From the NCBI GenBank assembly GCA_019633425.1, contig WSUB01000063.1, forward strand, positions 149,518 to 213,517: 64,000 nt of DNA, in the 5' to 3' direction. The stretch comes from Tulasnella sp. 424. Its lineage: Eukaryota > Basidiomycota > Agaricomycetes > Cantharellales > Tulasnellaceae. Positions 1 through 12,148 of the stretch are shown here, one piece after another. Made by a program: the position numbers and the translations under genes. The notes under the pieces are model-generated. The model searched no databases. It was not told where the DNA came from and saw nothing but the letters and a program-made list of their open reading frames with translations. Each line of letters begins with the position of its first letter. Position 1 is the first letter of the stretch.

Positions 1-1523
1 CGTCTTTGTTGTCGCTGACGGCATTGAGCCGCTTGTAGCGGCTGCCGATTGCTAGCTCGTGGGGATCGGCGCCAGGAACAGTGTTTTGTTTCGAATTCTA
101 GCGTTTTTCGTGCTTTGGTTCTCTTTATCATCATTCGACTCAGGGTCGCCTGTCGTAGACCGTTCGGTTTTTGTGACAGAATGTCTACGGCCGCTCTTTG
201 AACTTTACCTTTCGGTCTTTGCACCTGAAATAATACTCTCCGTGAAAGCATCGCGACCCCCCGAACAGCCCCAGCTGCGGTGCATCGAACTTCTAGGGGG
301 TAAGTTTTCTGAACGGACATCTCGAAGATAAGAGCGCCATCCTCGTACCAAACATTTCTAATCATTTAGAGGCGGCTAACGGATCGGGTTTTCCTGGAGC
401 TTGGAGGATAGCGCCAAGTGGTCCGCAGAGTGATGCCTTGTGTTTGGGCCGAAAGATGATGCGCTAAGACCTCCACCTCACGCGACCCAGAATGTATCCT
501 CGCTGTAAGAGTAGGGATAATCTCCGTCAGTCGCTGACGGTGGGAATGAGTGGCGAACGTTGCAGCATTTTTCTCAACAAGGCCATGGATCAGTGTCCTA
601 GAATCCGGCTGCTGTGCGATATCAAATCCAGAATGTAAGTGTTGCAAGCGTTCCTACAGATTGACATGTTCGAACAATTTCAAATCCGATTTATTCGTGG
701 GGTTACTATGATATATTAGTCTAGAGGCGGTCTCAGAGGGAATCAGCAAAGGACAAACACAAAAGTTCTCGAACAATTCGTAGATAAACTCGACCTTTCG
801 GACTTGTCTGCTCCGTTTCGAACCTTAGGTCTTTTGTGACCCAAGGTCAACTGCCGCACTTCGAACCTACCCTTTCGGTCTCAGAACTTGAATTAATACT
901 CTCAGGGGAAACATTGCAACCTTCCTAACACCCTCCAAATGCTTCGAACTTCTCTGAGGTAAGCTTCTGAACGACATCTCAGGGAAAAGTATTTTAGTAC
1001 TAAAGCTGTATCTATTCATGGACTTACAACGGGCTGTGATTAATCGGGGCGAAAGCTCACCAGGGGCTCGTCACAGCGTGATGCCTCATGTTTGGAACCA
1101 CTCGAGCCACTAGTATGAGGCAACACGACCCTTGCCTCACGCGACCGGAGAGCCTCTCTGGACTGCCGTGAGCAGGATAATCTCCGCCGCTGGTGCTGGA
1201 GTGAGTAGCGGATGCTGCAGTATTCTTTCTCAATCATGATAAGTGTTCATTTGGCTGCCGTAAGAATCCAAGATTAGATTTTGATTAGTCAGGGTCGCAA
1301 ATGCCATCGCGCACCAGGTCTCCAGCAGAATTCAAACAGGGTGCATGAGTGACGTTTCTGCATCCCTTTAAAGCAACACCATTCAAGCATACACTCGACG
1401 AATCCTCGGCTTGACTCTCTCTCTCTTGGCATTCGGCCGCTCCTACCTACATCCAACCGAGTCGACGCCGCCCCCTAGTTTGTCCTGATTCCCCACTTTC
1501 CGACAGTATTTCGTGTCAGGGTT
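1..1523. repeat. Array spacer upstream of methyltransferase copy 1 (left part cut by window edge)
   Basis: No gene is supported here. The first bases match the downstream flank of each methyltransferase copy (same block near 3354, 6746, 9735, 12287 and 14865; shared core cggcattgagc.gct), so another methyltransferase stop codon probably lies about 140 bp left of the window. Two further blocks are each present twice: block T (about 145-345 and 800-985, with a core like ctttcggtct and cgaacttct) and block M (about 425-660 and 1075-1260, with cores cctcacgcgacc and gagtggcgaacg). The last 200 bp (from about 1300) is the proximal promoter segment shared by all copies. Confidence 0.75.
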
Positions 1524-3216
1524 ATGCACGGGGTAGTCCGAGATCTGTGGCCCTCGCGTTCGAGTGATCGATCAAGCCCTTCGACCTCAGCACCGACATC
1601 GGAAGCACACTTTAGCGGCGATGCAGACGACGAATTGACTTCATCGGAAGATATGGCTAGTGTTGGGCCAAGTGATGTTGCTTCAGACCTTCAAGGTCGA
1701 CGTGCCGGGAGTCCTACCCGCTCCGATGCAGCTAGCGTTTATTCTTACTCGTCCTCAACCCACAACTTGACACGCGATATTTATGGAAGGACCCTCAACA
1801 ATGTCAATGATGTAAGTGCTGAGACCTTCGTCTGCCGAATCGAGACACATGTTTAATAATATTCCATAGTATTACATGCTGCCAGGTAACTGCCTGCTCG
1901 ACTGCGTATTTCTCTAAGGATAATCCTTATGTGCTTGGAACGTATAGCGGACGTCGACGAACACGGCAGACTCGATCGACAACATGAAATGCTGAAGATG
2001 GCCCTGGATGGTATCTTCGTCAGAGCCGATATCGCAAAGCGCGCCTTGACGGCGAAAAGTGGTAAAACGCCAAAAGCGTTGGACGTTGGTACCGGCTCCG
2101 GATCTTGGGTCCTGGATTGTGCAGAGATGTTTCCCGAAGCTGAGGTGGTCGGGTTAGACCTCGTACCTGCACACCTCACAGCGTGCGTGAGCTTTAGCTC
2201 TGAGTTTCCGAATGCATCTTCTGAAATAAATTCATAGACCACCCCCCCAAAATGCTCGTTTTGAATGCGATGACGCAAATCTTGGGCTGACGCACTATCG
2301 GAATAGCTTCGACGTAATCAACGCCCGCGCCCTCTGCTCCGGCCTCGAGGTATCATCAGACCCCGTAGAGGTTGAAACCCGTGTCAATACTGATAATCGA
2401 TAAAGAATTACCGCAGTTTTCTTGATGACGTTCTACAGGTACTCCGGCCAGGAGGGGTCTATCAGATGATCGAAGGCAGCCTGCGGCTGTATGACGAAAA
2501 CCGACAACTTATATCACCGCAGCAAGACAACGACCCTGTAGGCCCGTCGCGATTACAAACTCCGAAACATGTTAATTCTTATTTGTGCAGAACTTCTCCT
2601 GGACCGTCAAGTTATGCTATGCCACCCGTCAAGCAATGGGGGTGTGTGTTTCTCCACCCACACCACCGTGTTTTACTCAGATATCCGACCGCTGCAACTA
2701 CTTAGGCACGCTGTAGTGGTGTCATTGCATATGAACAAGTTCCCGACTGGCTTGAGGAGATGGGCGCTGTTTGGGAGGAGGTCGGGGTGCGTGACGTCTG
2801 GACCCCACTAGGTCCTTGGCCAGCGAACGGTAAGCTGACGTGGGCAGCAACTATAGAGTCATCCTAACTATCATATCTCATACTGTAGATGAGAGGCTAA
2901 GAACTATTGGGGCAATGCACGGCCAGAACATGTTCCGGCTTGTGAATGCGTTCCGGCCGGTGCTGCTGTCATATGGTTACTTCGACGAGACAATAGACAG
3001 GTAAGTGTATTTGTCGATTCTAGTATACGAGGGAGTAACAGCTATTTCTTCAGGTGGATCTTGAAAGTGCACGAGGAGCTCCGCGAGCTTAAGCGACGTC
3101 TTTATGCCAGAGTGGGTGTCGATCCTCTCATAAGTTCCAGCTCTTCTCTCATCTTGCTTTCATATCAGTGGCATTGCGCCTGGGCAGTCAAGAGCAGGTC
3201 TTCAATACCAAGCTGA
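1524..3216 (+). CDS. LaeA-like SAM-dependent methyltransferase, array copy 1
   Basis: Ten exons can be joined in frame: 1524-1811, 1870-1885, 1948-2182, 2238-2349, 2406-2537, 2591-2641, 2706-2829, 2889-3000, 3054-3111 and 3169-3216, giving 391 aa. The first 95 residues are Ser/Asp-rich and low in complexity. A 16-nt exon encodes YYMLP, followed by DEHGRLDRQHEMLK, the usual entry to fungal LaeA-like methyltransferases. The SAM-binding motif I is ALDVGTGSGSW and motif II is PEAEVVGLDL; the post-motif region carries FLDDVLQVLRPGG. LaeA relatives act with velvet proteins or as secondary-metabolite tailoring enzymes; the substrate of this one cannot be read from sequence. It shares with copy 2 a Q-G-R-R-A-G-S-P insert absent from copies 3-5. 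No disabling change is seen. Confidence 0.88.
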
Positions 3217-4904
3217 ATGTGTTAATGGTTGACGGGCATCTCTCAGTTCGCACCTGATATGATGTATCCGTGATATATGTTCCAGCACGTCTCTACTCGT
3301 TGTGCGCTCATCTCATTTTACCCTTGCACTGTAATATGCAAAAATGAGATTCCGACATCTTTGTTGTCGCTGGCGGCATTGAGCCGCTTGCTAGCTCATG
3401 GGGATCGGTGCCAGGAACGGTGTTTTGTTTCGAATTCAGGCGTTTTTGGGGCTTTAGTCCTCACATCTCCGCTTCGCCACTACTTATCGTCATTCGATTC
3501 ATGGTCGCCTGTTGTACACCGTTCGGTTTTTGTGAGAGAAGGTCAACGGCCGCACTTTGAACTTTACCTTTCGGTCTTTGCACTTGAAATAATACTCTCA
3601 CTGAAACGATCGCAATCTCCCGAACAGCCCCAATTGCGGCGCATCGAACTTCGACGGGGTAAGCTTCTGAAAGGACATCTCGGGGATAGAAGTGCCAACC
3701 TCGTACCAAATATCTCTAATTATTCAAGGGCGGCCAACGGACTAAGATTATGTGGGGTTTCCTAGAGCCTGGAGCATAGCGCCGACTCTCGCATAGTGTT
3801 GCCTCGTGTTTGAGACCACACAATGACGCGCGAGACCTTCGCCTCACGCGACCCAGGATGTCTCCTCGCGGCTAGAGTAGTGAAAATCTCCGCCGCTGAC
3901 GGTGGAATGAGTGGCGAACGGTGCAGCATTTTTCCCCCCAAAAGGCCATGGATCAGTGTCCCAGAATCTGGCTGCTGGGCGATATCAAATTCAGAATGTA
4001 AGGGTTGCAAACGTTTCCTACAGATTGACATAGTCGAACAGTCTCAAACCCGATTTATTTTCGGGGTTATTAGTTTTAAGAAGGAGCGGTGAGACGGGGG
4101 AGCAAAGGGCAAACACCGAAGGCGCTTGACCAATTCGTCGATAAACTAAGCCTTCTAGGACCCGTTGAGAACCTTGAGTCTTTGTGACCCCAGGTGAACG
4201 ACCGTAATTCAAACTTACCCTTTGAGTCTCAGCACCTGAATTGATGCTCTCAGTGGAAGCATCGCAACTGCCGTAACACCTTCCCGTGATGCCTCTCTGA
4301 GGTAAGCCTCTGAAAGACATATCAGGGACGGTTTTTTTTAGTACTCAATCTCTTATCTATTCATAGACTGACAACGGGATGAGATTACTTCGGGGCGAGA
4401 TTCCTCCTCGAGCTCGTCACAGGAGGGCGCTTGCTGGCCCGCAGAGTGAGGCCTCGTGTTCGGGGCCACCCGAGCCACACGTATGAGGCCCACGACCTTC
4501 GCGTCACGCGACCTCAGAGCCTCTCTGGACTACCGTGGGCAGGATAATCTCGTGCTTGGAGCGAGTAGCGAATGCAGCAGCGTTCTTGCTCAAAAGCCAA
4601 TGGATCAGTGTTCCAGAATTTGCTTCCGTAAGCATCAAATCAGATTTTGATAGACAGGGTCGCAATGCTACCGAGCACCGCGCGGTCACCAGCAGAATTC
4701 AAACAGGGTGAACAGGTACAGTTTCCACATCCCTTTATAAAAGCCAGCACCGTTCATGAGCCTTTCAAGCAGACACTCAACGAATCCACCGGCTTGACGC
4801 TCACTCTTGGCATTCGGCCGCTGCTATCTTTATCCAGCCGAGTCGACGCCGTCCCTTAATTTGTCTTGATCCCCCACTTTTCGACAGTACTTAAGGCCAC
4901 GCCA
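3217..4904. repeat. Array spacer between methyltransferase copies 1 and 2
   Basis: This 1.7-kb spacer has the order: downstream-flank block (about 3265-3470), block T (about 3500-3700), block M (about 3795-4015), second block T (about 4185-4335), second block M (about 4450-4650), then the shared promoter segment (about 4690-4904). It has the same architecture as the spacer at 1-1523, so this duplicated T-M arrangement predates the separation of copies 1 and 2. Reverse-strand open frames across block M are conserved only because the DNA repeats; no known protein is seen. Confidence 0.75.
4736..4742 (+). promoter_or_regulatory. TATA-like element upstream of methyltransferase copy 2
   Basis: TATAAAA lies 163 bp upstream of the copy 2 start codon. 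The same position in other copies reads ctttaaag (copy 1), cttaaagg (copy 3) and ctttaaaag (copies 4 and 5), so copy 2 keeps the most canonical core promoter. Inferred from sequence only. Confidence 0.45.
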
Positions 4905-6593
4905 ATGCACGGGGTAGTTCGAGACCCGGCGCCCTCGCGTTCTAGCGGCGGATCAAGCCCTTCGACCTCAGCACCGACATCGGAAGCACAGTTTAGCGGT
5001 GACGCAGACGACGAATTCACCTCATCGGAAGATATGGCTAGTGTAGAGCCAAGTGATGTTGCTTCAGACCTTCAAGGCCGACGTGCCGGGAGTCCTGCCC
5101 GCTCCGATGCAGCTAGCGTTTATTCTTATTCATCCTCAACCGACAACTTGACACGAGATATTTATGGAAGGACCGTTAACAATGTCAACGACGTAAGTGC
5201 TGAGACCTTCGTCTGCCGAATCGAGACGCATGTTTAATAATATTCCATAGTATTACATGCTGCCAGGTAAGGGCCTACTCGACTGCGTGTTTTTCGTGCG
5301 CTAAGGATAATCTTTATGTGCTTGTAACGTACAGCGGACGTCGACGAGCATGGCAGACTCGATCGACAGCATGAGATGTTGAAGTTGGCCATGGATGGCA
5401 TCTTCGTCAAAGCCGATGTCGCAGAGCGCGCCCTGACGGTGAAAGGCGGCAAAACTCCAAAGGTGTTGGACGTTGGTACCGGCTCCGGATCCTGGGTTCT
5501 AGATTGTGCGAAGATGTTTCCCGAAGCTGAGGTGGTCGGGTTAGACCTCGTACCTGCACACCTCACAACGTACGTGAGCTTTAGCCCTGAGTCCCCGAAT
5601 GCAACATTCTGAAATAAATTCATAGACCACCCCCAAAAAATGCTCGGTTTGAATGTGATGACGCAAATCTTGGGCTGACGCACTATCGGAACAGCTTCGA
5701 CGTGATCAACGCCCGTGCCATCTGTTCCGGCTTCGAGGTACCGTAAGGTCTCGTAGAGGCTGAAAACCGCGCCAATACTTATGTTCGATAAAGAACTACC
5801 GTAGCTTTCTTGACGACGTTCTACAGGTACTCCGGCCTGGAGGAGTGTATCAGATGGTCGAAGGCAGCCTGCGGCTCTATGACGAAAACCGCCAACGTAT
5901 CCCGCCCCAGCAAGATAATGATCCTGTAGGCTCATAGCAATTACAAAGGCTCAAAACCCTGATAATTATTACGGGCGCAGAACTTTTCCTGGACCGTCAA
6001 GATTTGCCATGCCACCCGTCAAGCAATGGAGGTGTGTGTTTCTCCACCTATACCATCCGTTTTATTCAGATCTCCGACCGTTGCAACAATTTAGGCACGT
6101 GGTAATGGTGTCAATGCATACGACCAAGTTCCCGGCTGGCTCGAGGAGATGGGTGCTGTTTGGGAGGAGGTTGGAGTGCGAGACGTCTGGGTCCCAATTG
6201 GCCCTTGGCAGGCGAAGGGTAAGCTGACATGAGCAGTGACTATAGAGCCATATTCACTATTCTCTCTCCTATTGTAGATGAGAAGCAAATAATTATTGGG
6301 GAAATGCATCGCCGGAACATCTTGCACGTCGTGAACTCATTCCGACCGCTGTTGCTGTCATATGGTTACTTTGACGAGACAATAGACAAGTGAGTGCATT
6401 TTACAAACTCTAGGATGCAATAAGCAGCAGCTGTTTCTTCAGATGGGTCTTGAAAGTGCAGGAGGAGCTCCGGGAACTTAAGCGGCATCTTTATGTCAGG
6501 GTGGGGATCGATCCTCTCATAAGCTCCAGCTCTTCTCTCATCTCACTTTCATATTAGTGGCACTGCGCCTGGGCAGTCAAAAGCAGGTCTTAA
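4905..6593 (+). CDS. LaeA-like SAM-dependent methyltransferase, array copy 2
   Basis: This has the same ten-exon structure as copy 1 and predicts 387 aa. The start at 4905 is chosen because it aligns with the starts of the other copies; an in-frame ATG at 4866 exists but falls in promoter-conserved sequence. Motif I is VLDVGTGSGSW and motif II PEAEVVGLDL. The 16-nt exon 2 (YYMLP) is preserved. The C-terminus stops four codons earlier than copy 1, at WHCAWAVKSRS, because of a single change creating taa. Copies 1 and 2 form one subgroup, sharing the N-terminal insert and IYGRT against IHGRT in copies 3-5. Part of exon 4 is shared with copy 5. Confidence 0.88.
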
Positions 6594-7912
6594 ATACCAA
6601 GCTGACCATGCTGATGGTTGACCGGCATCTCTCGCTCGCACCTAGCATAACATAGCCGTGATATATGTTCCAGCACGTCCCTACTCGTTGTGCGCTGATC
6701 CCATTTAAACCATGCATCATGATACGCACACAGGATATTCTGGTATCTTTGTTTTTGTCTACGGCATTGAGGGGCTTGCAGTGGCTACCGTTTGTACTGT
6801 TCAGAGAACGGCGTCATGAACGGTTTTTGTTTCCATTTTCGGCGTCTTGCATCGCCGCTTCGATCCTCTTCCCCTTCCTCCGTTATAATTAGTTGCATCC
6901 CGTGCTCGATCAGATCCCCTGACACTAACTTAAACACGGACGGATTCGCTCTGGATTAGATTTCGTCCATTCTGGATCGCCGAAAAACACCGTTCGCGCG
7001 CATTATCCCTCTCCCTTTTTCTGGCCAACCATTGCCTCATATCCCCCCCCCTGGAGGTTAAACAAAATAAACACGCTCGTTTTTGCTGGTCGTCCCTAAA
7101 TTATAAACTTTCTCTCTTCTCCTTGCTATTTTATTGTTGTTCCACTCGGTGCCGCTGATTGTAGGCCGTTTAGCGTTTGTAACCGAAGGTCAACGGCCGC
7201 TCTTTGAACTTTACCATTCGGCCTTTACACCTGAATGATACTGTCCGTGAAATCATCACAACCTTCCGAACACTTCCCAACCCGGTGCATCGAACTTCTA
7301 CAGGGTAAGCTTCTGAATGGACATTTCGGGTCTCAGAGATTTATTCCTGAACCAAACCTCTGGAATCTTCGGGGGCTGTCAACGTTACGGACTGAGATTA
7401 AATCGGGAAGAAAATTTCCCTGGAGCTTGTGGGACAGCGGCTAGCTATAGTGGATCGCATAGTGATGCCTCGTGTTTGAGACCGCACAATGACGCGCGAG
7501 ACTTTCGCCTCACGCGACCCAGAACGTCTCCTCGCGGTCAGAGGAGGGATCATCTCCGCCGCTGGTGGTGGGAATGAGTGGCGAACGCTACAGCATTTCC
7601 CCCCCAAAGGCCATGGATCAGCGTCCCAGAATCTGGCGGCTATTTGATATCAAATCCAGAATGTAGGGTTGAAAATACCGCTGGGCGTCACGAAGTTACC
7701 AGCAGAAGGAGGGGGGATAAGCCCCGTCTCCAAAAACCCTTAAAGGCTGGTACTTTTCGCGAGTCTTTCAAGTAGACACTCAAAGAATCCGGTGGCTTGA
7801 CTCTCACTCTTGGCATTCAGCCGCGGCTATCTTATCTAGCCGAGTCGACGCCGCCTCGTAATTTCCATCGGCCCCGTTCTTCCACCTCCCGACAGTATTG
7901 AAGGTCGTGGTC
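6594..7912. repeat. Array spacer between copies 2 and 3, with an embedded copy of the palmitoyltransferase upstream region
   Basis: The spacer starts with the usual downstream-flank block. From about 6890 to 7165 it then matches the sequence directly upstream of the palmitoyltransferase gene (about 15040-15310): shared stretches include acacgctcgtt/gcacgctcgtt, ctggtcgtccct/ctggccgtccct and a tcccactcggtg-like run. At about 7165 the match stops and block T resumes (to about 7335), followed by a single block M (about 7460-7665) and the promoter segment. Block number here (one T, one M) is intermediate between the first two spacers and the last two. Confidence 0.7.
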
Positions 7913-9591
7913 ATGCAAAAGGGAGTCCGAGACCCGTGGTCACCGCATTCAAGCGGTCGCTCGAGCCCTTCGACTTCGGCTCCAACTTCAGAGGCGCACT
8001 TCAGCGGCGACGCAGACGACGAGCTCACTGCCTCGGAAGACACCGCCAGCGTTGTGCCCAGTGGTGTCGCTTCGGACCTTCATACCCGTTCCGATTCGGC
8101 TAGCATTTACTCCTACTCATCTTCAACGCATCATTTAACACGAGATATTCATGGGAGGACGTTCAACAATGTCAACGACGTAAGTACCAACCCTTCCCCT
8201 TCTGAATTGCGACGCATGCTTAATAATATTTCAAGTACTACATGCTGCCAGGTGCCTAGCTACTTAACTGCGTATTCGCAGTGCGCTAACGATAATCCTT
8301 GCGTGCTTGGAACGTGAAGCGGACGTCGACGAGCATGGCAGACATGATCTACAACACGAGTTGCTGAAATTAGCCATGGACGGTATCTTCGTCAGCGCCG
8401 ACGCTGCGAGCCGCGCGATGACGGCGAAAGACGGCAGAGCACCAGCGGCGTTGGACGTTGGTACCGGCTCCGGATCTTGGGTCGTGGATTGTGCAAGAAC
8501 CTTCCCCGAGGCGGAGGTGGTTGGATTAGACCTCGCACCAGCAAACCTCACGACGTGCGTAGGCTGTAATTGCAGGGGCTCAAACACGAGGTCTCTAAAA
8601 TAAATCCTTAGACAACCCCCGCAAAATGCCCGTTTTGAATGCGACGACGCAAATCTTGGGCTGACGCACTATCGGAACAGCTTTGATGTTATCAACGTCC
8701 GCGCCTGTTGTACTGGCTTCGAGGTATCGTAAGGTCTCACGGAGGTTTGAAACCGTGCCAAAACTTATGGTCGATGAAGAGCTACCGCAGGTTTCTTGAT
8801 GACGTTCTGCAGGTACTCCGGCCAGGAGGAGTCTATCAAACGCTTGAAGGCAGCCTGCGGTTGTACGATGAAAACCGGCAACGCATACCACCGCAGCAAG
8901 ACAATGATCCTGTATGTTTGCCGGGATCATGAAGCTACGAACTATGTTAATCACTCATGGTTCAGAACTTTTCCTGGACCGTCAAGATGTGCCATGCTGC
9001 TTGGGAAGCAATGCGGGTGTGTGCTTCTTCACCAACAGCGTCGCGTTTTATTCCCATTTAAGGTTTTTGCAACGCTTTAGGCACGTGGTGATGGCATCGA
9101 GGCATATAATCAAGTTCCCGGCTGGCTCGAGGAAATGGGTGGTGTTTGGGAGGAGGTCGGGGTGCGGGACGTCTGGGTCCCAATAGGCCCCTGGAAGACG
9201 AACGGTAAGCTGGCATGAGAAGCAATCATGAAGGCATATTCACGACGATATATTTGACTACAGACGGGAAGCAAAGAATTGTCGGGGAAATGAACCGCCA
9301 GAACGTGTTGCGGATCGTGAATTCGTTCAGACCGCTGCTGCTGTCGTATGGTTACTTCGACGAGACGATAGACAAGTGTGTGCTTTCCTCGATTCTAATA
9401 CGCGATAAAATAACGGGAATTTTTTCAGGTGGACTTCGAAAGTGCACGAGGAGCTCCGCGAGCTCAAGCGTCCGCTTTATGTCAGGGTGGGTATTGATCC
9501 TTTCATGAGTTCCAGCTCCTCTCTTATTTCACTTTCACATTAGTGGCATTGCGCCTGGGCAGTCAAAAGCAGGTCTCAAATACAAAGTTAA
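7913..9591 (+). CDS. LaeA-like SAM-dependent methyltransferase, array copy 3
   Basis: Ten exons: 7913-8179, 8236-8251, 8320-8554, 8612-8723, 8780-8911, 8966-9016, 9081-9204, 9264-9375, 9429-9486 and 9544-9591, giving exactly 384 aa. All phases agree. The N-terminal 85 residues are Ser/Thr/Asp-rich, followed by YYMLP (exon 2), DEHGRHDLQHELLK, motif I ALDVGTGSGSW, motif II PEAEVVGLDL, FLDDVLQVLRPGG, and the C-terminal WHCAWAVKSRS. The start is the ATG that aligns with the other copies. It belongs to the subgroup with copies 4 and 5 (IHGRT, no QGRRAGSP insert). Substrate unknown. Confidence 0.88.
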
Positions 9592-10470
9592 ATGTGCTGC
9601 TGGTGGGCCGGCACCCCTCAGATTGCACCTAGCATAAATGTAGTCGTAATATATGTCTCGGCACATTCGTGCTCTTTGTGCACTCAAATCCGTTATAATC
9701 TGACACCGTAATGTGCACACGGAAGATTCTGATATCCTTCTAGTCGCCGAAGGCATTGAGCGGCTCGAAGTGGCTCCCGATTACTAGCTTTGGGGGAAGG
9801 GCATCAGGAACGGTGTTTTTTGTTTTTGTTTTTTTAATTTTCTTTCAATTTCGGCGTTTTTCGCACTTTGGTTCTGGTATCGCCGCTTCCCTTCTCGTCC
9901 CACTTCTCGCTGGTTTTATCCAGTGCTTCATCCCCATCTCCTGATCAGTCTGCCACATCTGGTCAAACGAGGAACAGAATTGACTTGGATTGGATTCGCC
10001 CATCCAAGGTCACCGAAAAAAGCCAACCGCACCGCTTTCCCTAGTGATGCCTCGTGTTTAGGCCGCACCATGACGCGCGAGACCTCGCCTCACGCAACCC
10101 AGAATGTCTCTTAGCGGCCACATCTCCGCCGTTGACGGTGGGAATGAGTGGCGAACGCTGCAGCGCTCTTTCCCAAAAGCCGTGTCCCAAAACCTGGCTG
10201 CTGTGATTGTAAGGTTTGCAAATGCCGTCGGGCGTTGCGAAGTTACTAGCAGAAGGAGGGGCATAAGCACAGTCTCCCCAAACCTTTAAAAGCCAGTACT
10301 TTTCACGAGTCTTTCAAGCACATCACACCCAACGTATTCGGTGGCTTGACCCTCACTAGTGCACTCTTGGCATTCGGCCGCAACTATCTTTATCCAGCCG
10401 AGTCGACGCCGCCTCGTAATTTCCATCGGCCCCGTTCCTCCACCTTCCGCCAGTATATAAGGTCACGGTC
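9592..10470. repeat. Array spacer between copies 3 and 4
   Basis: This short spacer has the downstream-flank block, a stretch related to the palmitoyltransferase upstream region up to about 10034 (ending accgctttccc), then an abrupt join to a single block M (starting tagtgatgcctcgtg) and the promoter segment. Block T is missing. The homologous join in the next spacer retains about 35 extra bases between the same two blocks, so the junction was trimmed in one of the two copies. Confidence 0.7.
10454..10460 (+). promoter_or_regulatory. TATATAA sequence immediately upstream of copy 4 start
   Basis: TATATAA ends 10 bp before the copy 4 ATG. The same sequence precedes copy 5, but copies 1-3 read tatttcg, tacttaa and tattgaa at the same place. 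It is too close to the ATG to be an ordinary core promoter for the full-length protein. Confidence 0.3.
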
Positions 10471-12148
10471 ATGCATGAGGAAGTCCGAGACCCGTGGTCA
10501 CCGCGTTCAAGCGGTCGCTGGAGCCCTTCAACTTCGGCTCCAACTTCAGAGGCGCACTTCAGCGGCGACGCAGACGACGAGCTCACTGCCTCGGAAGACA
10601 TGGCCAGCGTTGGGCCCAGTGGTGTCGCTTCGGACCTTCATACCCGCTCCGATGGGGCTAGCGTCTATTCCTACTCATCTTCAACGCACCAGTTAACACG
10701 AGATATTCATGGGAGGACGTTCAACAATGTCAACGACGTAAGTATCAAGCTTCCCTTCTGAATTGCGACGCATGCTTAAAATGTTTTAAAGTACTACATG
10801 CTGCCAGGTGCCTACCCACTTGACTGCACGTTCACAGTGCGCTAACGGTAATCCTTGCGTGCTTGAAACATGTAGCGGACGTCGAAGAGCATGGTAGACT
10901 TGATCTACAACACGAAATGCTGAAATTAGCCATGGGCGGTATCTTCGTCAGCGCCGACGCTGCGAGCCGCGCGATGACGGCGAGAGACGGCAGAACACCA
11001 GCGGCGTTGGACGTTGGTACCGGCTCCGGATCTTGGGTCGTGGATTGTGCAAGAACCTTCCCCGAGGCGGAGGTGGTTGGATTAGACCTCGCACCAGCAA
11101 ACCTCACGACGTGCGTAGGCTGTAATTGCAAGGGCTCAAACACGAGGTCTCTAAAATAATTCCTTAGGCAACCTCCGCAAAACGCTCGTTTTGAATGCGA
11201 CGACGCAAATCTTGGGCTGACGCACTATAGGAACAGCTTCGATGTGATCAACGTCCGCGCCTGTTGTTCTGGCTTCGAGGTATCGTAAGGCCTCACAGAT
11301 GTTTGGAACCGTGCCAAAACTTATGGTCGATGAAGAGCTACCGAAGGTTTCTTGATGACGTTCTGCAGGTACTCCGGCCAGGAGGAGTCTATCAAACGCT
11401 TGAAGGCAACCTGCGGTTCTACGATGAGAACCGACAGCGCGTACCACCGCAGCAAGAAAATGATCCTGTATGTCTTTCGGGATTACAAAGTTACGAGCTA
11501 TGCTAATAAATCACGGTTCAGAACCTTTCCTGGACCGTCAAGATGTTCCATGCTGCACAGGAAGCAACGCGGGTGCGTGCTTCTTCACCCACAGCATCGC
11601 GTTTTGTTCACATTTAAGGTTTCTGCAACGCTTTAGGCACTCGGTGGCGGCATCAATGCATATCCTCAAATTCCTGGTTGGCTTGAGGAAATGGGTGGTG
11701 TTTGGGAGGAGGTCGGGGTGCGGGACGTCTGGGTCCCAATAGGCCCTTGGCAGACGAACGGTAAGCTGACATGAGAAGCAATCGTAGAGGCATGTTCACG
11801 ACGATATATTCGACTACAGATGAGAAGCAAAGAATTGTCGGGGAAATGAACCGCCAGAACGTGTTGCGGATCGCGAATTCGTTCAGACCGCTGCTGCTGT
11901 CGTATGGTTATTTTGACGAGACGATAGACAAGTGCGTGCTTTCTTCGATTCTAATACACGATAAAATAACGGTGATGTTTTTCAGATGGACTTCGAAAGT
12001 GCACGAAGAGCTCCGCGAGCTCAAGCGTCCGCTTTATGTCAGGGTGTGTATCGATCCTTCCATAAGTTCCAGCCCTTCTCTTATTTCGCTTTTATATTAG
12101 TGGCATTGCGCCTGGGCGGTCAAAAGCAGGTCTTCAATACAAGGCTAA
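10471..12148 (+). CDS. LaeA-like SAM-dependent methyltransferase, array copy 4
   Basis: Ten exons on the copy 3 plan, predicting 384 aa with no frame defect. Exon 1 encodes the same protein as copy 5 exon 1 (MHEEVRDPWSPRSSGRWS start). Motif I is ALDVGTGSGSW and motif II PEAEVVGLDL. Differences from copies 3 and 5 include LAMGGIF for LAMDGIF and TARDGRTP for TAKDGRAP, so this copy has its own substitutions. The C-terminus is WHCAWAVKSRSSIQG. Function as for the other copies: class I SAM methyltransferase of the LaeA-like group, substrate unknown. Confidence 0.88.

Noticed and set aside
366..647. Reverse-strand open frame recurring in each block M (also 3762-4031, 7398-7607, 10058-10270, 12543-12847)
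   Set aside because: The frames share peptides because the DNA block repeats, but they vary in length and frame, lack consistent starts and match no domain I know. Treated as shadows of a non-coding repeat.
4866..4904. Upstream in-frame ATG for methyltransferase copy 2
   Set aside because: The preceding sequence is conserved with non-coding promoter sequence of the other copies, whose starts align with 4905.
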